Below are positions 8,617-18,275 of a DNA stretch of 64,000 nucleotides, piece by piece. The translations under genes were made by a program, and so were the position numbers. The first letter of the stretch is position 1, and every line of letters starts with the position of its first letter. The DNA comes from DATJHM01 sp963777355 (GTDB lineage: Bacteria; Chloroflexota; Ktedonobacteria; Ktedonobacterales; Ktedonobacteraceae), in NCBI GenBank assembly GCA_963777355.1, contig CAVZQK010000031.1, positions 45,790 through 109,789 on the forward strand. The letters run 5' to 3'. The notes beneath the pieces were generated by a model. That model was not told the DNA's origin. It did not search any database and saw nothing but the letters and a program-made list of their open reading frames with translations.

Positions 8617-8883
8617 TTATTTTGCGTTGAGCTGCTTCATTAAGCGTGATTTGCGACGAGCGGCATTGTTTTTATGAATGACGCCCTTCTTGGCTGCACG
8701 GTCCAGTTCGCTCACGGCTGCGCGAACGGCTGCCTCGGCATCTGCTGCGTTTATGCTAGTCGTAGCAATCGCGGTGCGAGCCTTTGTGACTTGTGTTTTT
8801 ACTTCAGATTTGATGCTGCGATTATGTGCGCGGCGCTTCTGTTCCTGGCGCATGCGCTTTTCAGCAGCGGCATTATTGGGCAT
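8617..8883 (-). CDS. rpsT: 30S ribosomal protein S20
   Basis: Small-subunit primary binding protein, 88 aa, the normal length. Typical features: N-terminal basic NNAAAEKRMRQEQKRRAHNRS and C-terminal AAKKGVIHKNNAARRKSRLMKQL (each in the usual S20 helix positions, Lys/Arg-rich throughout). GGGGAGGA lies 11 bp before the ATG. First gene of the apparent rpsT-rplS-rnhB unit. Confidence 0.95.
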   Translation of the reverse strand: MPNNAAAEKRMRQEQKRRAHNRSIKSEVKTQVTKARTAIATTSINAADAEAAVRAAVSELDRAAKKGVIHKNNAARRKSRLMKQLNAK

Positions 8884-9032
8884 GTGAGTATCAATCCTCC
8901 CCGATATGTCTGCCCCTTCACCTGGGCTTCTCTACAAAAATGCCGACTATGCGTCGGACTGAATGCCCGTAGATTATAGCAGAAGCAGTAATCTCTGTCA
9001 AACTCTTTCGCTTTGCGATTCTGGTTTGGCTA

Positions 9033-10730
9033 TCAATAAATTATTGCTGGTGTGCCATAACTTGTGTTCTGATACAACCATCCCGCCAGACTCTTCGACA
9101 TGTTCACACATCCATGACTCCCATTCCCCGCAAAGTCCTGGTCCCCGCCACTATCGAGATGCGGAAAGTTGGTTCCTGGACCATAGTTCTGCCGCCACCA
9201 GCTATCATGGAAGTAGTATCCGTCATTTCGGTATTCCATCGCGTAACTGATATTGGTGTCGGGATACCAGAAGGCCGAGCCCTTCGGCTCCCAGGAGGTA
9301 AAAATTGTTGGTGATTGTCGCACAAAGATCTGCCAAAGCCCCGGTGGCGTCGGCCTCTCATATTGCCCTGTTGTCACCAGAAATGCTTTTATTAGCTTCC
9401 CGTTTTGGTAGACACGCAACGCCTGCTCGATCTGCGAGACTACAATGACTGTGCTGTTCATTAGCTGATAATGCTGTATCAATTGCTCATCAGTCTTATG
9501 AGGTAGTAGAAAGGATGTAGTATCCGCGTAATCAGTTTGCATTGCCTGCAAATGTAAGGTGAAGGCTGTAATCTGGTCAATGGCGTTCTGGTAATCGTCT
9601 GCTGTCTGGGCATTTTGTACCGCTGTAGCTAGCTCATCGCCGAAGCCATGTACCTGGTCATATTCATAGTCTAGCCTGTAAGAGATACCATTGAATGCAT
9701 CGTAATAGCGATGGCCTGCTCCCCAGGTGTTGACATTTTGATAATAGCGCTCTAGTAGCGCGTTGGCTTCGCTTTTGAGCAGAGGTATACGGGTTGCCTC
9801 GCTATCACTCTCGATCTGTGCTGAAATGTTCAGATAGTCACTGAGTGTTCGTGCGTTGGCGAGGGCGGTTCTATCACTATCAAGCTGTTTCTGATAGCTG
9901 GCTGTGTCGAGCTGGTATTGCTTCATCTGCTCGATAGCTGTCTGCAATTGGTTGAGCTTGATCGTTCCTACATAGGGAATGGCCTGGGTAGAGAGTGTGA
10001 TTGAAGCTTGTACCTGTGTTTTAATCTGGTCGCTCAGCTCTTGAAAATTCCCTGGACTATTAGCTTGTTGGAAGATGGCTAGATCGTTCTGTTCTTGCTG
10101 TTGTAACGCCGTAACATCCAGACCTGCGTCTGCGAGTTGCTTGATAATCGTATGCAGGGTGGTAATCTGGTTATATGTTGATCCCATCAGATACAGTGCT
10201 ATTGTAGAGTTCCTGGCATTGTTGCTCACGGCTAGAAACTCTTTGGGATATTGTGCCTGCTCCAGCATATTTTGATCCTGCGTAAGCTGATCCGTAAACG
10301 TGGCTACTTCAACAAATCCCTGATTCTGCCTTTGAGAAAGTGCGCTTTCAAAGTTTTGTATGTCAGACGTTGCCTGGTACCCTAACTGTTGCGTTGCCTG
10401 ACCTTCAAGACCCTTTACCTGAATGCTCAGGATATGATAACGTTGCTCAATATTCCCGTAATAATCGTTCGCGGCTTGGTCTGAGAGGAGGGTAAGTGGG
10501 GCGGAGGTATGGCTCAGCAAATTCTCTTGATCTAAAATCGGCTGCAAAAGATTCTGTGGTACTCCAATGCTCTGTGCTTGATTAATCAATCTATCTAAAA
10601 CGGCTTTACTCTGCCTCGCATGTTGCAGTGTCTGCCCTCCCCCGCCACAAGCACTAAGCAGACACGAAAGCAGCACCATACCACAGACTTGCGCACATAA
10701 CCAATGTGTAGAAGCATAGCTTGTCTGCAT
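9033..10730 (-). CDS. L,D-transpeptidase (YkuD) lipoprotein
   Basis: Cell-wall enzyme predicted to make or edit 3-3 peptidoglycan cross-links. I choose the start MQTSYAS because it is followed by a lipoprotein signal ending LLSAC (Cys28) and a Gly run. Upstream in-frame sequence comes from the intergenic repeats and is not protein-like. Residues ~30-430 are Gln/Leu-rich helices, probably long coiled-coil hairpins reaching into the wall. The C-terminal YkuD domain starts VVSQIEQALRVYQNGK and ends with the catalytic motif GSHGCVNM. The large helical stalk is unusual for the family. No neighbour clarifies its role. Confidence 0.8.
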   Translation of the reverse strand: MQTSYASTHWLCAQVCGMVLLSCLLSACGGGGQTLQHARQSKAVLDRLINQAQSIGVPQNLLQPILDQENLLSHTSAPLTLLSDQAANDYYGNIEQRYHILSIQVKGLEGQATQQLGYQATSDIQNFESALSQRQNQGFVEVATFTDQLTQDQNMLEQAQYPKEFLAVSNNARNSTIALYLMGSTYNQITTLHTIIKQLADAGLDVTALQQQEQNDLAIFQQANSPGNFQELSDQIKTQVQASITLSTQAIPYVGTIKLNQLQTAIEQMKQYQLDTASYQKQLDSDRTALANARTLSDYLNISAQIESDSEATRIPLLKSEANALLERYYQNVNTWGAGHRYYDAFNGISYRLDYEYDQVHGFGDELATAVQNAQTADDYQNAIDQITAFTLHLQAMQTDYADTTSFLLPHKTDEQLIQHYQLMNSTVIVVSQIEQALRVYQNGKLIKAFLVTTGQYERPTPPGLWQIFVRQSPTIFTSWEPKGSAFWYPDTNISYAMEYRNDGYYFHDSWWRQNYGPGTNFPHLDSGGDQDFAGNGSHGCVNMSKSLAGWLYQNTSYGTPAIIY

Positions 10731-10796
10731 CTGGGTTTTCTCTACACTCTCTTTGGTTTCTTTCACTTTGCATTTATTCTCAGTCAAACTTTCCTT

Positions 10797-10998
10797 GTAG
10801 GGTAGATCGGCTTGGCCGTCTCCTGCTCGCCAACGCTCTTCTTGCTGGAAGGGATCTCTTGTAGGAGAGTGAGACGCTCGTAGGGTAGATCGGCTTGGCC
10901 GTCTCCTGCTCGCCAACGCTCTTCTTGCTGGAAGGGATCCTCTTGTAGGAGAGTGAGACGCTCGTAGGGTAGATCGGCTTGGCCGTCTCCTGCTCGCC
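10797..10998. repeat. Three tandem palindromic repeat units
   Basis: The ~35 bp core GTAGGGTAGATCGGCTTGGC-CGTCTCCTGCTCGCC occurs at 10797, 10880 and 10964, separated by ~48 bp spacers that are themselves almost identical, giving a period of 83-84 bp. The core folds as AGA-T-CGG..CCG-TCT. The same core recurs at 15.7, 20.6, 22.8 and 27.9 kb. It lies just upstream of the L,D-transpeptidase gene. No cas genes and near-identical spacers rule out CRISPR. Confidence 0.85.
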
Positions 10999-11333
10999 GA
11001 GCGACCCTCTCGTTCCGCAGATCAGGCACGAAATGCGGTCCCATCGAACTCTTTCCGCTCTCGCTCGAAAGAAAGTAGAGAGAGGTGTTTCTCTACGGTT
11101 TCTTCCTCCTATGTCCAGAAGAGAGCGTCTTCATAGTCTCTACAGCGTTTCGCTCAGGAAAAAGTAACAGCTACAGGTACCACACTCAGGCCAATAACAA
11201 GAGCCCGGATCTTGGATTGTATCCCAGCAGAGCCTATCGCGCTATAGACAAAAATCAGGCCAGTAGCAGGAAATGCTTTTCTAAAAAAGATCCCACTATT
11301 GGCCTGAACTTCTGCAAGATCCTGCTGATTGGC
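10999..11333. other. Intergenic space with decayed repeat tail
   Basis: The first ~80 bp continue the repeat array with a tail resembling the 24.7 kb unit (CTCGCCGAGCGACCCTCTCG, then GCGGTCCC). The remaining ~250 bp hold no protein-like frame, RNA gene or clear promoter that I can see. It separates two genes on the minus strand. Confidence 0.5.
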
Positions 11334-12471
11334 TCAGGCCAACGCTTGTTCCAGATCCCGCAGAAGATCTTCGCTATCCTCAATTCCTACCGAAAGCCGC
11401 AATAACGTATCGTTCACTCCACGCGCCTCGCGAATCTCCTGCGGAATCGAGCCATGCGTCATGCTCGCCGGATGACACACGAGCGACTCTACGCTGCCCA
11501 GGCTTTCTGCAAAGGTGAAGATTTTGAATTTGCGCACAATCTGGTCAACATCATCCAGCTCTCCTCGAAACTGGAATGAGACCATCCCGCCGAAGCCTTT
11601 CATCTGATCGCTTTGCTAGCTCATGGTCGGGATGCGAGCTCAGCCCTGGATAATAGACCTTCTCGACACGTGGATGTTCAGCCAGGAAGCTTGCTACAAT
11701 CTGCGCATTCTCTGCGTGCTGACGCATTCGTACCGCTAATGTCTTGACCCCTCGCAATGTGAGCCACGTATCAAATGGTCCCGGTACTCCACCTGCCGCG
11801 TTTTGGTAAAACTTGACAGCTTCGTAGACGTCCTGTCGATTGGTGACTACTACTCCACCTACGTTGTCACTATGCCCGTTGATGTATTTCGTGGTACTAT
11901 GTACGACTATATCTGCACCCAGATCCAGCGGATTCTGAAAGTACGGGCTGGCAAAGGTGTTATCTACTACTAAAAGCACGTTGTGCTCTTTGGCAATCTG
12001 CGCAATTGCTTGAATGTCAACCAGCCTCAGCAGCGGATTCGTCGGCGTCTCTAACCAGATGACTCTTGTGTTTGGACGCAGCGCCCGCTCGTAGTCTGCT
12101 ACTGTTGATGTGCTGACATAACTGGTTTTTATTTCGTAACGCCCCAGAATGCGCTCGAAGAGGCGATAACTTCCTCCATAGAGATCGTCGCATGCGACAA
12201 TATGATCACCGCTGCTTAACTGGCTGAGTATTGCCTGCTCTGCTGCTAAACCAGAGGCAAAGGCCAGACCGTAACGGCCATTCTCTAACGAGGCAATACA
12301 GTTCTCTAGCGCGGTCCGTGTTGGATTTCCGGTACGGGCATATTCATAGCCTTTATGTTCGCCGAGACCAGTCTGAGCATACGTTGATGTTTGATATATG
12401 GGCGTTATGATCGCGCCTGTCGTAGGATCTGGCTCCTGACCAGCGTGAATCGCCCTCGTTGAAAACTTCAT
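11334..12471 (-). pseudogene. Cystathionine gamma-synthase-type PLP enzyme, frameshifted
   Basis: Trans-sulfuration enzyme of the Cys/Met metabolism PLP family, making or cleaving cystathionine. The N-terminal part runs MKFSTRAIHAGQEPDPTTGA through YEYARTGNPTR, SGLAAEQAIL, the PLP-lysine motif HSTTKYINGHSD, and LRGVKTLAVRMRQH. Near 11,600 the frame shifts by one base in CGATCAGATG; homology continues at once as MKGFGGMVSFQFRG to VGIEDSEDLLRDLEQAL. Restoring the base gives a full ~380 aa enzyme with no other defect, so a sequencing indel is as likely as a real mutation. Synthase and gamma-lyase activities cannot be separated from sequence alone. Confidence 0.85.
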
Positions 12472-12595
12472 AAAATTGTTTATTCCTCCGAACGAACCCC
12501 TCCGCTTTGTCCTCGTAGAGTAGGCCCATAATATATTTCTAGATCAACTATATCACTTATATCCATTTTAGGGCAATCGAAAGGGACAAATGTTT

Positions 12596-13294
12596 TTATG
12601 CAAGATGCAAACGTTGTGCAAATGTTATGACTGCCCTGGTCGGGCTTTGTAGCCAATGTCTGCGTACTATGGTGATGATCGCCGCCGCAAATAGTCCACT
12701 GATCGCTCCACCAACGATATCTCCTGGATAATGAACTCCTACGAAGATGCGTGCTAACCCAATACTGCACGCCATTACCAGGGCCAGGACCATTAACAGT
12801 AATGGCCGCAATAATAGCCATCGCTCCCCTTGCTTGCTGACATTCAAACGCTTCTGCCAGCTTGCATGTAATAACTCCGGCAATGAAAAGAGCATCATTC
12901 CTACAACTGCGAACGACCAGGCGGTATGATCACTGGGGAATGAATCATCGTTTGTATGCGAAATAAGCAGGTTGACATGATGCGCAATAAATGGACGTGG
13001 CTCGAAAACAAACTGCTCTACCGTCAGGTTCAAGAGGTAGGCTAACAGGCAAGCAAATGCAATCCATAGCACAACCGCGCGGCATTCCTGGATGATCTCG
13101 GCTTCTCCTGGCCGTAGCTCACGTTTTCGCCAGCTCTGGGGACGTCCCCAGAAAAGTAGCATCACGATTGGCCATGCCAGAATCAGAGAATTGGCGCAAA
13201 AAACCATCAGAGAATCTAACCATCCCCAATGCCCCGCGTAAGTATTTATATCGGTAAATAGATGATAATTTGTTTGTAAGAGATGTGTCAGCAT
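12596..13294 (-). CDS. PAP2-family membrane phosphatase
   Basis: Integral membrane phosphatase, likely acting on undecaprenyl diphosphate or another lipid phosphate at the outer face. The three-part PAP2 signature is visible: FVFEPRP (degenerate motif 1), SFPSDHTAWSFA (motif 2, catalytic His) and SIGLARIFVGVHYPGDIVGG (motif 3, with Arg and nucleophile-activating His). Five or six hydrophobic segments span 232 aa. AAAAGG lies ~14 bp before the ATG. It lies upstream of and divergent from the two-component system at 13,521. BcrC-type undecaprenyl recycling is the closest known role; not proven. Confidence 0.85.
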   Translation of the reverse strand: MLTHLLQTNYHLFTDINTYAGHWGWLDSLMVFCANSLILAWPIVMLLFWGRPQSWRKRELRPGEAEIIQECRAVVLWIAFACLLAYLLNLTVEQFVFEPRPFIAHHVNLLISHTNDDSFPSDHTAWSFAVVGMMLFSLPELLHASWQKRLNVSKQGERWLLLRPLLLMVLALVMACSIGLARIFVGVHYPGDIVGGAISGLFAAAIITIVRRHWLQSPTRAVITFAQRLHLA

Positions 13295-13520
13295 TCTATT
13301 GTAACCTTTTCTCGTCTCCTCTTTGGGAGGATGTCTTGTTTTTTACAAAATAACAACGCTAGAACTTGAGATATTTCTCTGATTTCACTGTACTTACAAA
13401 ATATGAGATGACAATGAGCACTCTATTCCATAGGACCAAAGGGATAGCCTCTCATGCTACAATCATGGACAGCGGATAAAATAGAAAAAACAGTTTTCTT
13501 TTTTTGAGGAGCAGTAGTCT

Positions 13521-14195
13521 ATGCGGTTGTTAGTGGTTGAAGATCATCCTATCTTGGGTGTAGATCTGAAAAAAGGTCTGGAACAATGCCATTATATGGT
13601 AGATCTGGCCAGAGATGGCGAACTTGCTCTGGCTTATGAGCAAGAGAAGTCCTATGATCTGATTATTCTCGATATCCTGCTTCCCGGTATAGATGGCCGC
13701 GCTGTCTGTCAACGCCTCCGCGCCCAGGGACGCCAGGTCCCTATTCTTTTTCTGACCGCTCTTGATGCTGTTAGAGATCGTGTTGAAGGTCTTGACCTCG
13801 GCGCAGATGATTACCTGACGAAGCCTTTTGATTTCCGCGAGCTGGAGGCCCGTGTTCGTGCCCTGTTGCGCCGCGATACCCCCCAAAAACATGTTGCCTT
13901 GAGCTTTATGGATATTACCCTGGATACTCGTACTCACGAAGCACGTCGCGGTGAACGCCAGGTCCAACTCTCTAGCAAAGAATATGCTCTGCTGCAATTT
14001 TTTCTCTGCCATCCCCGCCAGGTCTTAAGTCGTACTACTATTGCTGAGCATGTCTGGGACTACGATGCCGAGCATTTTTCTAATGTTATCGATGTCTATG
14101 TGCGCTATCTCCGCAATAAACTTTGTGCCGCAGGTGAACCAAACTTGATTCAGACGGTGCGCGGTTCAGGATATCAGTTGAAGGAGCCTGAGTGA
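13521..14195 (+). CDS. OmpR-family response regulator
   Basis: Receiver domain (residues 1-115) with phospho-acceptor Asp51 in LIILDILLPG, acidic pair in VVEDHP, and conserved Lys in YLTKPF. A winged-helix DNA-binding domain follows (~125-222; LSSKEYALLQFFLCHP, NVIDVYVRYLRNKL, TVRGSGYQL). GGAG precedes the ATG. The stop overlaps the start of the kinase gene by 4 bp (ATGA), so the two are translationally coupled. An extended -10-like TGCTACAAT lies at ~13,455. Target genes are unknown. Confidence 0.92.
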   Translation: MRLLVVEDHPILGVDLKKGLEQCHYMVDLARDGELALAYEQEKSYDLIILDILLPGIDGRAVCQRLRAQGRQVPILFLTALDAVRDRVEGLDLGADDYLTKPFDFRELEARVRALLRRDTPQKHVALSFMDITLDTRTHEARRGERQVQLSSKEYALLQFFLCHPRQVLSRTTIAEHVWDYDAEHFSNVIDVYVRYLRNKLCAAGEPNLIQTVRGSGYQLKEPE

Positions 14196-15712
14196 TGAAG
14201 GCTTATCTGCATAAATACTTCCCACCGGGAATTCGTACGCAGCTAGCTCTCTGTTACACGCTTGCTTTTGCTATCCTCCTGCTTTCAACTGGGGTGGTTT
14301 TTTATAGCTATCTGGAAACTTCTTTAGAGGCTGGTGTCGATAGTGCCTTACAATTACGTGCTCAGCAGCTTGCTGCCGATATCGAGGTTAGCCAGGATGC
14401 TGTCATGATTCAATGCGTCGGTGCCAATTGCCCCGACTTTCAGGGCCACGCTAACCCTGTCGCTCTTCCGCCCGTAGATGTCAATTATGGTATGCTGGTG
14501 CGCCTGGTGAATCCACAGGGCAAGACGCTCGGAGAAACAAACGCTTTTCATACTCTGAATGTCCCCCTTGAGAGTATTATGTTGCCTTTGCAGCATCAAC
14601 CCTGGCAAGGTACTATTCTAGACTCCTCTGGTGAAGAGGTGCGCCTGTATAGCCGCCTTATTCTAGATCAGAATCAACCTGTTGCGGTAATTCAGGTTGG
14701 CCAGTCTCTTGCTCAGTTGCATTCGTTGTTGCATGGCCTGGTCGCCGCTCTCCTGGTCATTGGTAGCCTGATTTTATTGCTCTGTGCCTTTGGTAGCTAT
14801 TGGCTGGCCGCACGTGCTTTTGCCCCTTTTCAACGTCTCTCTGAGACAACCCGGCGCATTAAAACTGGCGATTTGCATCAGCGCGTCCTCGTCCCTGCAA
14901 GCGGCGACGAGGTGCAATATCTGGCCGAGACGTTGAATGATATGCTTGCCGCTCTGGAACTGGCCTTTCAGCGCCAACGCCGTTTTGTGGCTGATGCTTC
15001 TCACGAACTCCGTACTCCTGTCTCGGTTATCCGTAATAAAGTCGATATTGCTCTGCTTGGTACTCCTACTCTTCAGGGCACGGTGACTGTTTTACAGGAG
15101 ATTCGTACGGAAACTGATCGTCTGAGTCATCTGCTGAGTGACTTGCTTGCCCTCGCCCGTGGCGATGAAGGCCAGGCCCATTTTGAGCGCGAGGTTGTCT
15201 GCCTGGATCAGGTGGTTGAGGTGGTCGCTGCTACCGCTGAAACCCTGGCTGCTGAACAAAATATTCAACTTGAGGTGCTGACAGGTACTCCTGTGACTTT
15301 AATTGGTGATGAGGCCAGGCTGATCCAGGTCGTTCTCAATTTGATAGATAACGCTCTTCGCTATACTAATGCTGGTGGGAAGGTCACTATCCAGGTGACA
15401 CAGACTGCGACGACTGCCCAATTACTGGTTGAGGATAATGGCATTGGCATTGCTCCAGAACATCTTCCCCATATCTTTGAACGCTTTTATCGCATCGATT
15501 CCTCTCGCCGCCTCACCGGAGGCAGTAGTACTGGCCTCGGTCTGGCAATAGTCGAATGGGTTGTCCGTATTCATGGTGGCACAATCACTGTCGAAAGCGA
15601 ACCAGGGAAGGGTTCTCGTTTTCTGGTAACATTGCCCCTCTCTCCCCCTATCCTATCTGCTATAGAGTCCCCACCTGAAACTCATCCATCAGATCTTACT
15701 CCAGCTAGCTGA
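14192..15712 (+). CDS. HAMP-containing sensor histidine kinase
   Basis: Membrane partner of the preceding regulator. Order: TM1 (~17-38), extracytoplasmic sensor (~39-180, containing Cys pair CVGANCPDF), TM2 (~181-203), HAMP (~205-257), HisKA with His271 in DASHELRTP, and HATPase (N box NLIDNALRY, G1 DNGIGI, F box HIFERFYR, G2 GLGLAIV). All catalytic boxes are intact. The C-terminal ~25 residues are a Pro/Ser tail. The sensed signal is not evident. Confidence 0.92.
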   Translation: MMKAYLHKYFPPGIRTQLALCYTLAFAILLLSTGVVFYSYLETSLEAGVDSALQLRAQQLAADIEVSQDAVMIQCVGANCPDFQGHANPVALPPVDVNYGMLVRLVNPQGKTLGETNAFHTLNVPLESIMLPLQHQPWQGTILDSSGEEVRLYSRLILDQNQPVAVIQVGQSLAQLHSLLHGLVAALLVIGSLILLLCAFGSYWLAARAFAPFQRLSETTRRIKTGDLHQRVLVPASGDEVQYLAETLNDMLAALELAFQRQRRFVADASHELRTPVSVIRNKVDIALLGTPTLQGTVTVLQEIRTETDRLSHLLSDLLALARGDEGQAHFEREVVCLDQVVEVVAATAETLAAEQNIQLEVLTGTPVTLIGDEARLIQVVLNLIDNALRYTNAGGKVTIQVTQTATTAQLLVEDNGIGIAPEHLPHIFERFYRIDSSRRLTGGSSTGLGLAIVEWVVRIHGGTITVESEPGKGSRFLVTLPLSPPILSAIESPPETHPSDLTPAS

Positions 15713-15727
15713 TCCCCTATCTCTCTC

Positions 15728-15925
15728 GTAGGGCAGAGCGGCTAGCCCGTCTCCAGCTCGCCTACCACCCATCTCTCTCGTAGGGCAGAGCGGCTTGCCC
15801 GTCTCCAGCTCGCCCAGCGCTCCTCTTGCCTCGCAGACACGGCACGACGAGGGAGCTCGGCGGGTTTTTCCTTTTCCTCGAAAAAGTGTCAGAGGGAGAG
15901 CTACCCTCAAAAATGTATCCGAGAG
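15728..15925. repeat. Two palindromic repeat units plus composite tail
   Basis: Cores GTAGGGCAGAGCGGCTAGCC (15728) and its near copy (15780) are each followed by CGTCTCCAGCTCGCC. The second runs into a ~110 bp tail that shares CTCGCC..AGCG, GAGGGA and the TCAAAAATGTATCCGAGAG end with the 24.7 kb unit. This shows the short and long repeats are modules of one mosaic family. It separates the kinase gene from the esterase gene. Confidence 0.8.
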
Positions 15926-16040
15926 GGTCTGCTGTCGATCTCTGAATGTGCCAGTTTACAACCTTTCTTTCTCTTGAACGTTTATATTGAAAATTGGCTT
16001 GTTCTCACTAATCTGCAATAAGGAAAGGCAGGATATAGAT

Positions 16041-16823
16041 ATGGAATCATTCGCGAAGACTTATGAGGTGCCCAATCCTGTCGTTGGAGCATTGCTTGTT
16101 CATGGCTTGAATGGGAGCCAGCGTGATATGACTGAGGTGCAGACGATGTTGCGAGCTCATGGCATTCTTGCTGAGACGATGCTTTTACCCGGCCACGGGA
16201 GCGCTGTCTGGGATATGATCCCGCTTGGCTGGCCCGAATGGACCGCTGCTGTCCAAAAAGAATTTCTTGCTCTTAAACAACGTTGCGACTTTGTGTTTTT
16301 GATTGGCCATTCTCTCGGCGGCGCTCTCTGTCTCCATCTCGCTGCCCACGAAGCTGTCGATGGCGTGGTTACTCTGTGTGCCCCACTCCATATGTATGCC
16401 TGGACCCTCCCCGCTGTACGTATGGCGAAATTTTTTACTCCTCTCCTGCCCACTATTCGCGAAGATGTGCGCGATGCTCGCGCCCGCCGAAAATATACCC
16501 GCGATGTCTATCGCTGGACTCCTATGGCTCCTGTCCTCAGTATGCTCGACTTTTTGCCCATTTTGCGCAAAGAACTCGCTTCTATCACTGCTCCTGCTCT
16601 CATCTTTGCCGCTGTCCACGACCATGTGGTCCCTGTCCGCGATGGCCGTGAAATCTATCGCTTGCTGGCCTCTCCTGAAAAACATCTGGTGATCCTCCAT
16701 CGTTCGTATCACGTCATTATGAAGGATTATGAGCGTGACGAGGTGATGCAGAAGACTCTGGCTTTCGTGCAAGATCAGATTCAGAAAAATACTTCTACAA
16801 AGACGTCGTTCCCCATGCCGTAA
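16041..16823 (+). CDS. Alpha/beta hydrolase, carboxylesterase type
   Basis: Serine esterase resembling the Est30/YvaK group. Visible: oxyanion region LVHGLNGSQRDM, nucleophile in IGHSLGGALC, acid Asp in AAVHDHVVPV and His in RSYHVIMKD, the full triad. The start MESFAKTYEV is preceded by AGGAAAGG; an in-frame ATG at 15987 adds 18 residues without a ribosome site. No signal peptide, so probably cytoplasmic. Substrate likely short-chain or lipid esters; not defined. Confidence 0.85.
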   Translation: MESFAKTYEVPNPVVGALLVHGLNGSQRDMTEVQTMLRAHGILAETMLLPGHGSAVWDMIPLGWPEWTAAVQKEFLALKQRCDFVFLIGHSLGGALCLHLAAHEAVDGVVTLCAPLHMYAWTLPAVRMAKFFTPLLPTIREDVRDARARRKYTRDVYRWTPMAPVLSMLDFLPILRKELASITAPALIFAAVHDHVVPVRDGREIYRLLASPEKHLVILHRSYHVIMKDYERDEVMQKTLAFVQDQIQKNTSTKTSFPMP

Positions 16824-16910
16824 AGTAATTCTCTTGCCTTTTCTTTTAGAAACTCTTAGGATATATGTCACAATATTGTGTGCTAAAAAAGAGATGGAGT
16901 AAGAGCTATT

Positions 16911-18269
16911 TTGAATTCATCTACCAGTCATCCCCCCACTCTGAAATCGCCAGAACATTTTTCTGTACCGGGGGAGCAGCGTTTGTTTTCTACTAAAAGA
17001 GCCTTTTTTATTTTTTTACTCCTTCTGAGTCTTGTGTTTGTGATTCTTTCTGCTCTGTTCTTCTCTTCTCTGCCTCTGCTCTTTCAAACTCCTCCACCTC
17101 AGGCCAAAACAGGCCCTATTGATGATGATAGTTCTGTGGTCTTCTCTGGCAAAAAATCTTCACCACCTCAGATCCCAGCCGACCAGACTTTGCTTATAGA
17201 GCAGCCTCAAGCTCTCTCTCTGATCTCGACCTCCAATGAGCATATAACCACACTTTCCACACCAGGATATAGCTATAACCTCTCTGTACCCCCTGTCTTG
17301 CTTCCTTCTGGCCAACTCATCTATAGCGGCGTTCATACTCTCTGGCTGACAAATATTTTTCATTCCACACTCCAAAAAATTGCGGCTATCTCTGCTGATC
17401 AGGTCTTTACTTCGCTTGTTGCCAGCGATGATGGCTCAATGATAGCATGGAGCTCTGCCCCTAGTTATGGTAAAGGGAGTGTGAGCATTTATGCCGGATC
17501 GTTGGAGCATACGACACTGGTCTATCAACAGTCTGCGGCTCGTTGCCCCTGTTTCCGCGCCTTCTCGTTCTTGCATGCTACGAACCTGCAATCTCAGCCT
17601 GCTTTACTGCTCTCTGATGATCGCGGAGACCATGATCCCGTCTATTATGGCATCTGGCTGTTAGATCTTACTAAAGGTCCATCTGCCCAACCACAGCCTT
17701 TGCTCACGGATAACTCTCTTCAGGGACCTCTCGCTCTCTCTCCAACGAGTAATACTTTACTCTATGCCCCTGTGAAAGGTTTTGTTCCTGCACCGACCGA
17801 TGACAGCGTTCCTGCCGAACTGGGGGACCAGGCCTACGCTAATAGCCTCTCTTTGCTTGCCCTCAATCCTCCCTTTGTCCATGTCTCTTCGGTGCAGGAG
17901 GTTGTGGCCCGCCAGCGCCCGCGTAGTAACAGCGCTGAATATCACTGGATCACTACACCTGGTATCTCTCCCGATGGTCATACCCTGATCTATGTCCTCT
18001 TTTCAAGTGATTCCTCTCAACCCTATGCACGCCATAACGCTCTCTATCTGGCAAGATTTGCTGATGCAAGCAAACAATCTGCCTCTCAGCCCCAACTGCT
18101 TGCCAGTAGCTCTGCGGACTTTATGGAGCTTGGTCCCTGGTTAAATGAGCATCTTTTAACCTTCTATGCCGATGGCGGTATCTATATGCTGGATACTCAA
18201 ACTAATGGCCTGGCAAAGCTTACTACTGTGAGCGGTGATTATACACGTATCATTGCGGTTGTGAGATGA
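16911..18269 (+). CDS. Membrane-anchored extracytoplasmic protein, propeller-like
   Basis: No family recognised. A single N-terminal transmembrane helix (~residues 30-55) is followed by ~400 extracytoplasmic residues with TolB/PD40-like blade phrases such as SDDGSMIAWSS, ISPDGHTLIYVL and YMLDTQTNGLAKL. These suggest a beta-propeller. Two Cys pairs occur (ARCPCF). The start is TTG with GGAGTAAG upstream. It precedes the CruF-like gene by 6 bp and may be co-transcribed with it, though a carotenoid role is not implied by its sequence. Confidence 0.6.
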   Translation: MNSSTSHPPTLKSPEHFSVPGEQRLFSTKRAFFIFLLLLSLVFVILSALFFSSLPLLFQTPPPQAKTGPIDDDSSVVFSGKKSSPPQIPADQTLLIEQPQALSLISTSNEHITTLSTPGYSYNLSVPPVLLPSGQLIYSGVHTLWLTNIFHSTLQKIAAISADQVFTSLVASDDGSMIAWSSAPSYGKGSVSIYAGSLEHTTLVYQQSAARCPCFRAFSFLHATNLQSQPALLLSDDRGDHDPVYYGIWLLDLTKGPSAQPQPLLTDNSLQGPLALSPTSNTLLYAPVKGFVPAPTDDSVPAELGDQAYANSLSLLALNPPFVHVSSVQEVVARQRPRSNSAEYHWITTPGISPDGHTLIYVLFSSDSSQPYARHNALYLARFADASKQSASQPQLLASSSADFMELGPWLNEHLLTFYADGGIYMLDTQTNGLAKLTTVSGDYTRIIAVVR

Positions 18270-18275
18270 AGTGGT

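Noticed and set aside
10797..10998. Regular repeats taken first as a CRISPR array
   Set aside because: Spacers are nearly identical copies, units are palindromic and 83 bp apart, other copies occur singly around the window, and no cas gene is present.
11551..11603. Programmed frameshift in the cystathionine synthase gene
   Set aside because: No slippery heptamer or downstream structure, and similar breaks occur in unrelated genes across the window.
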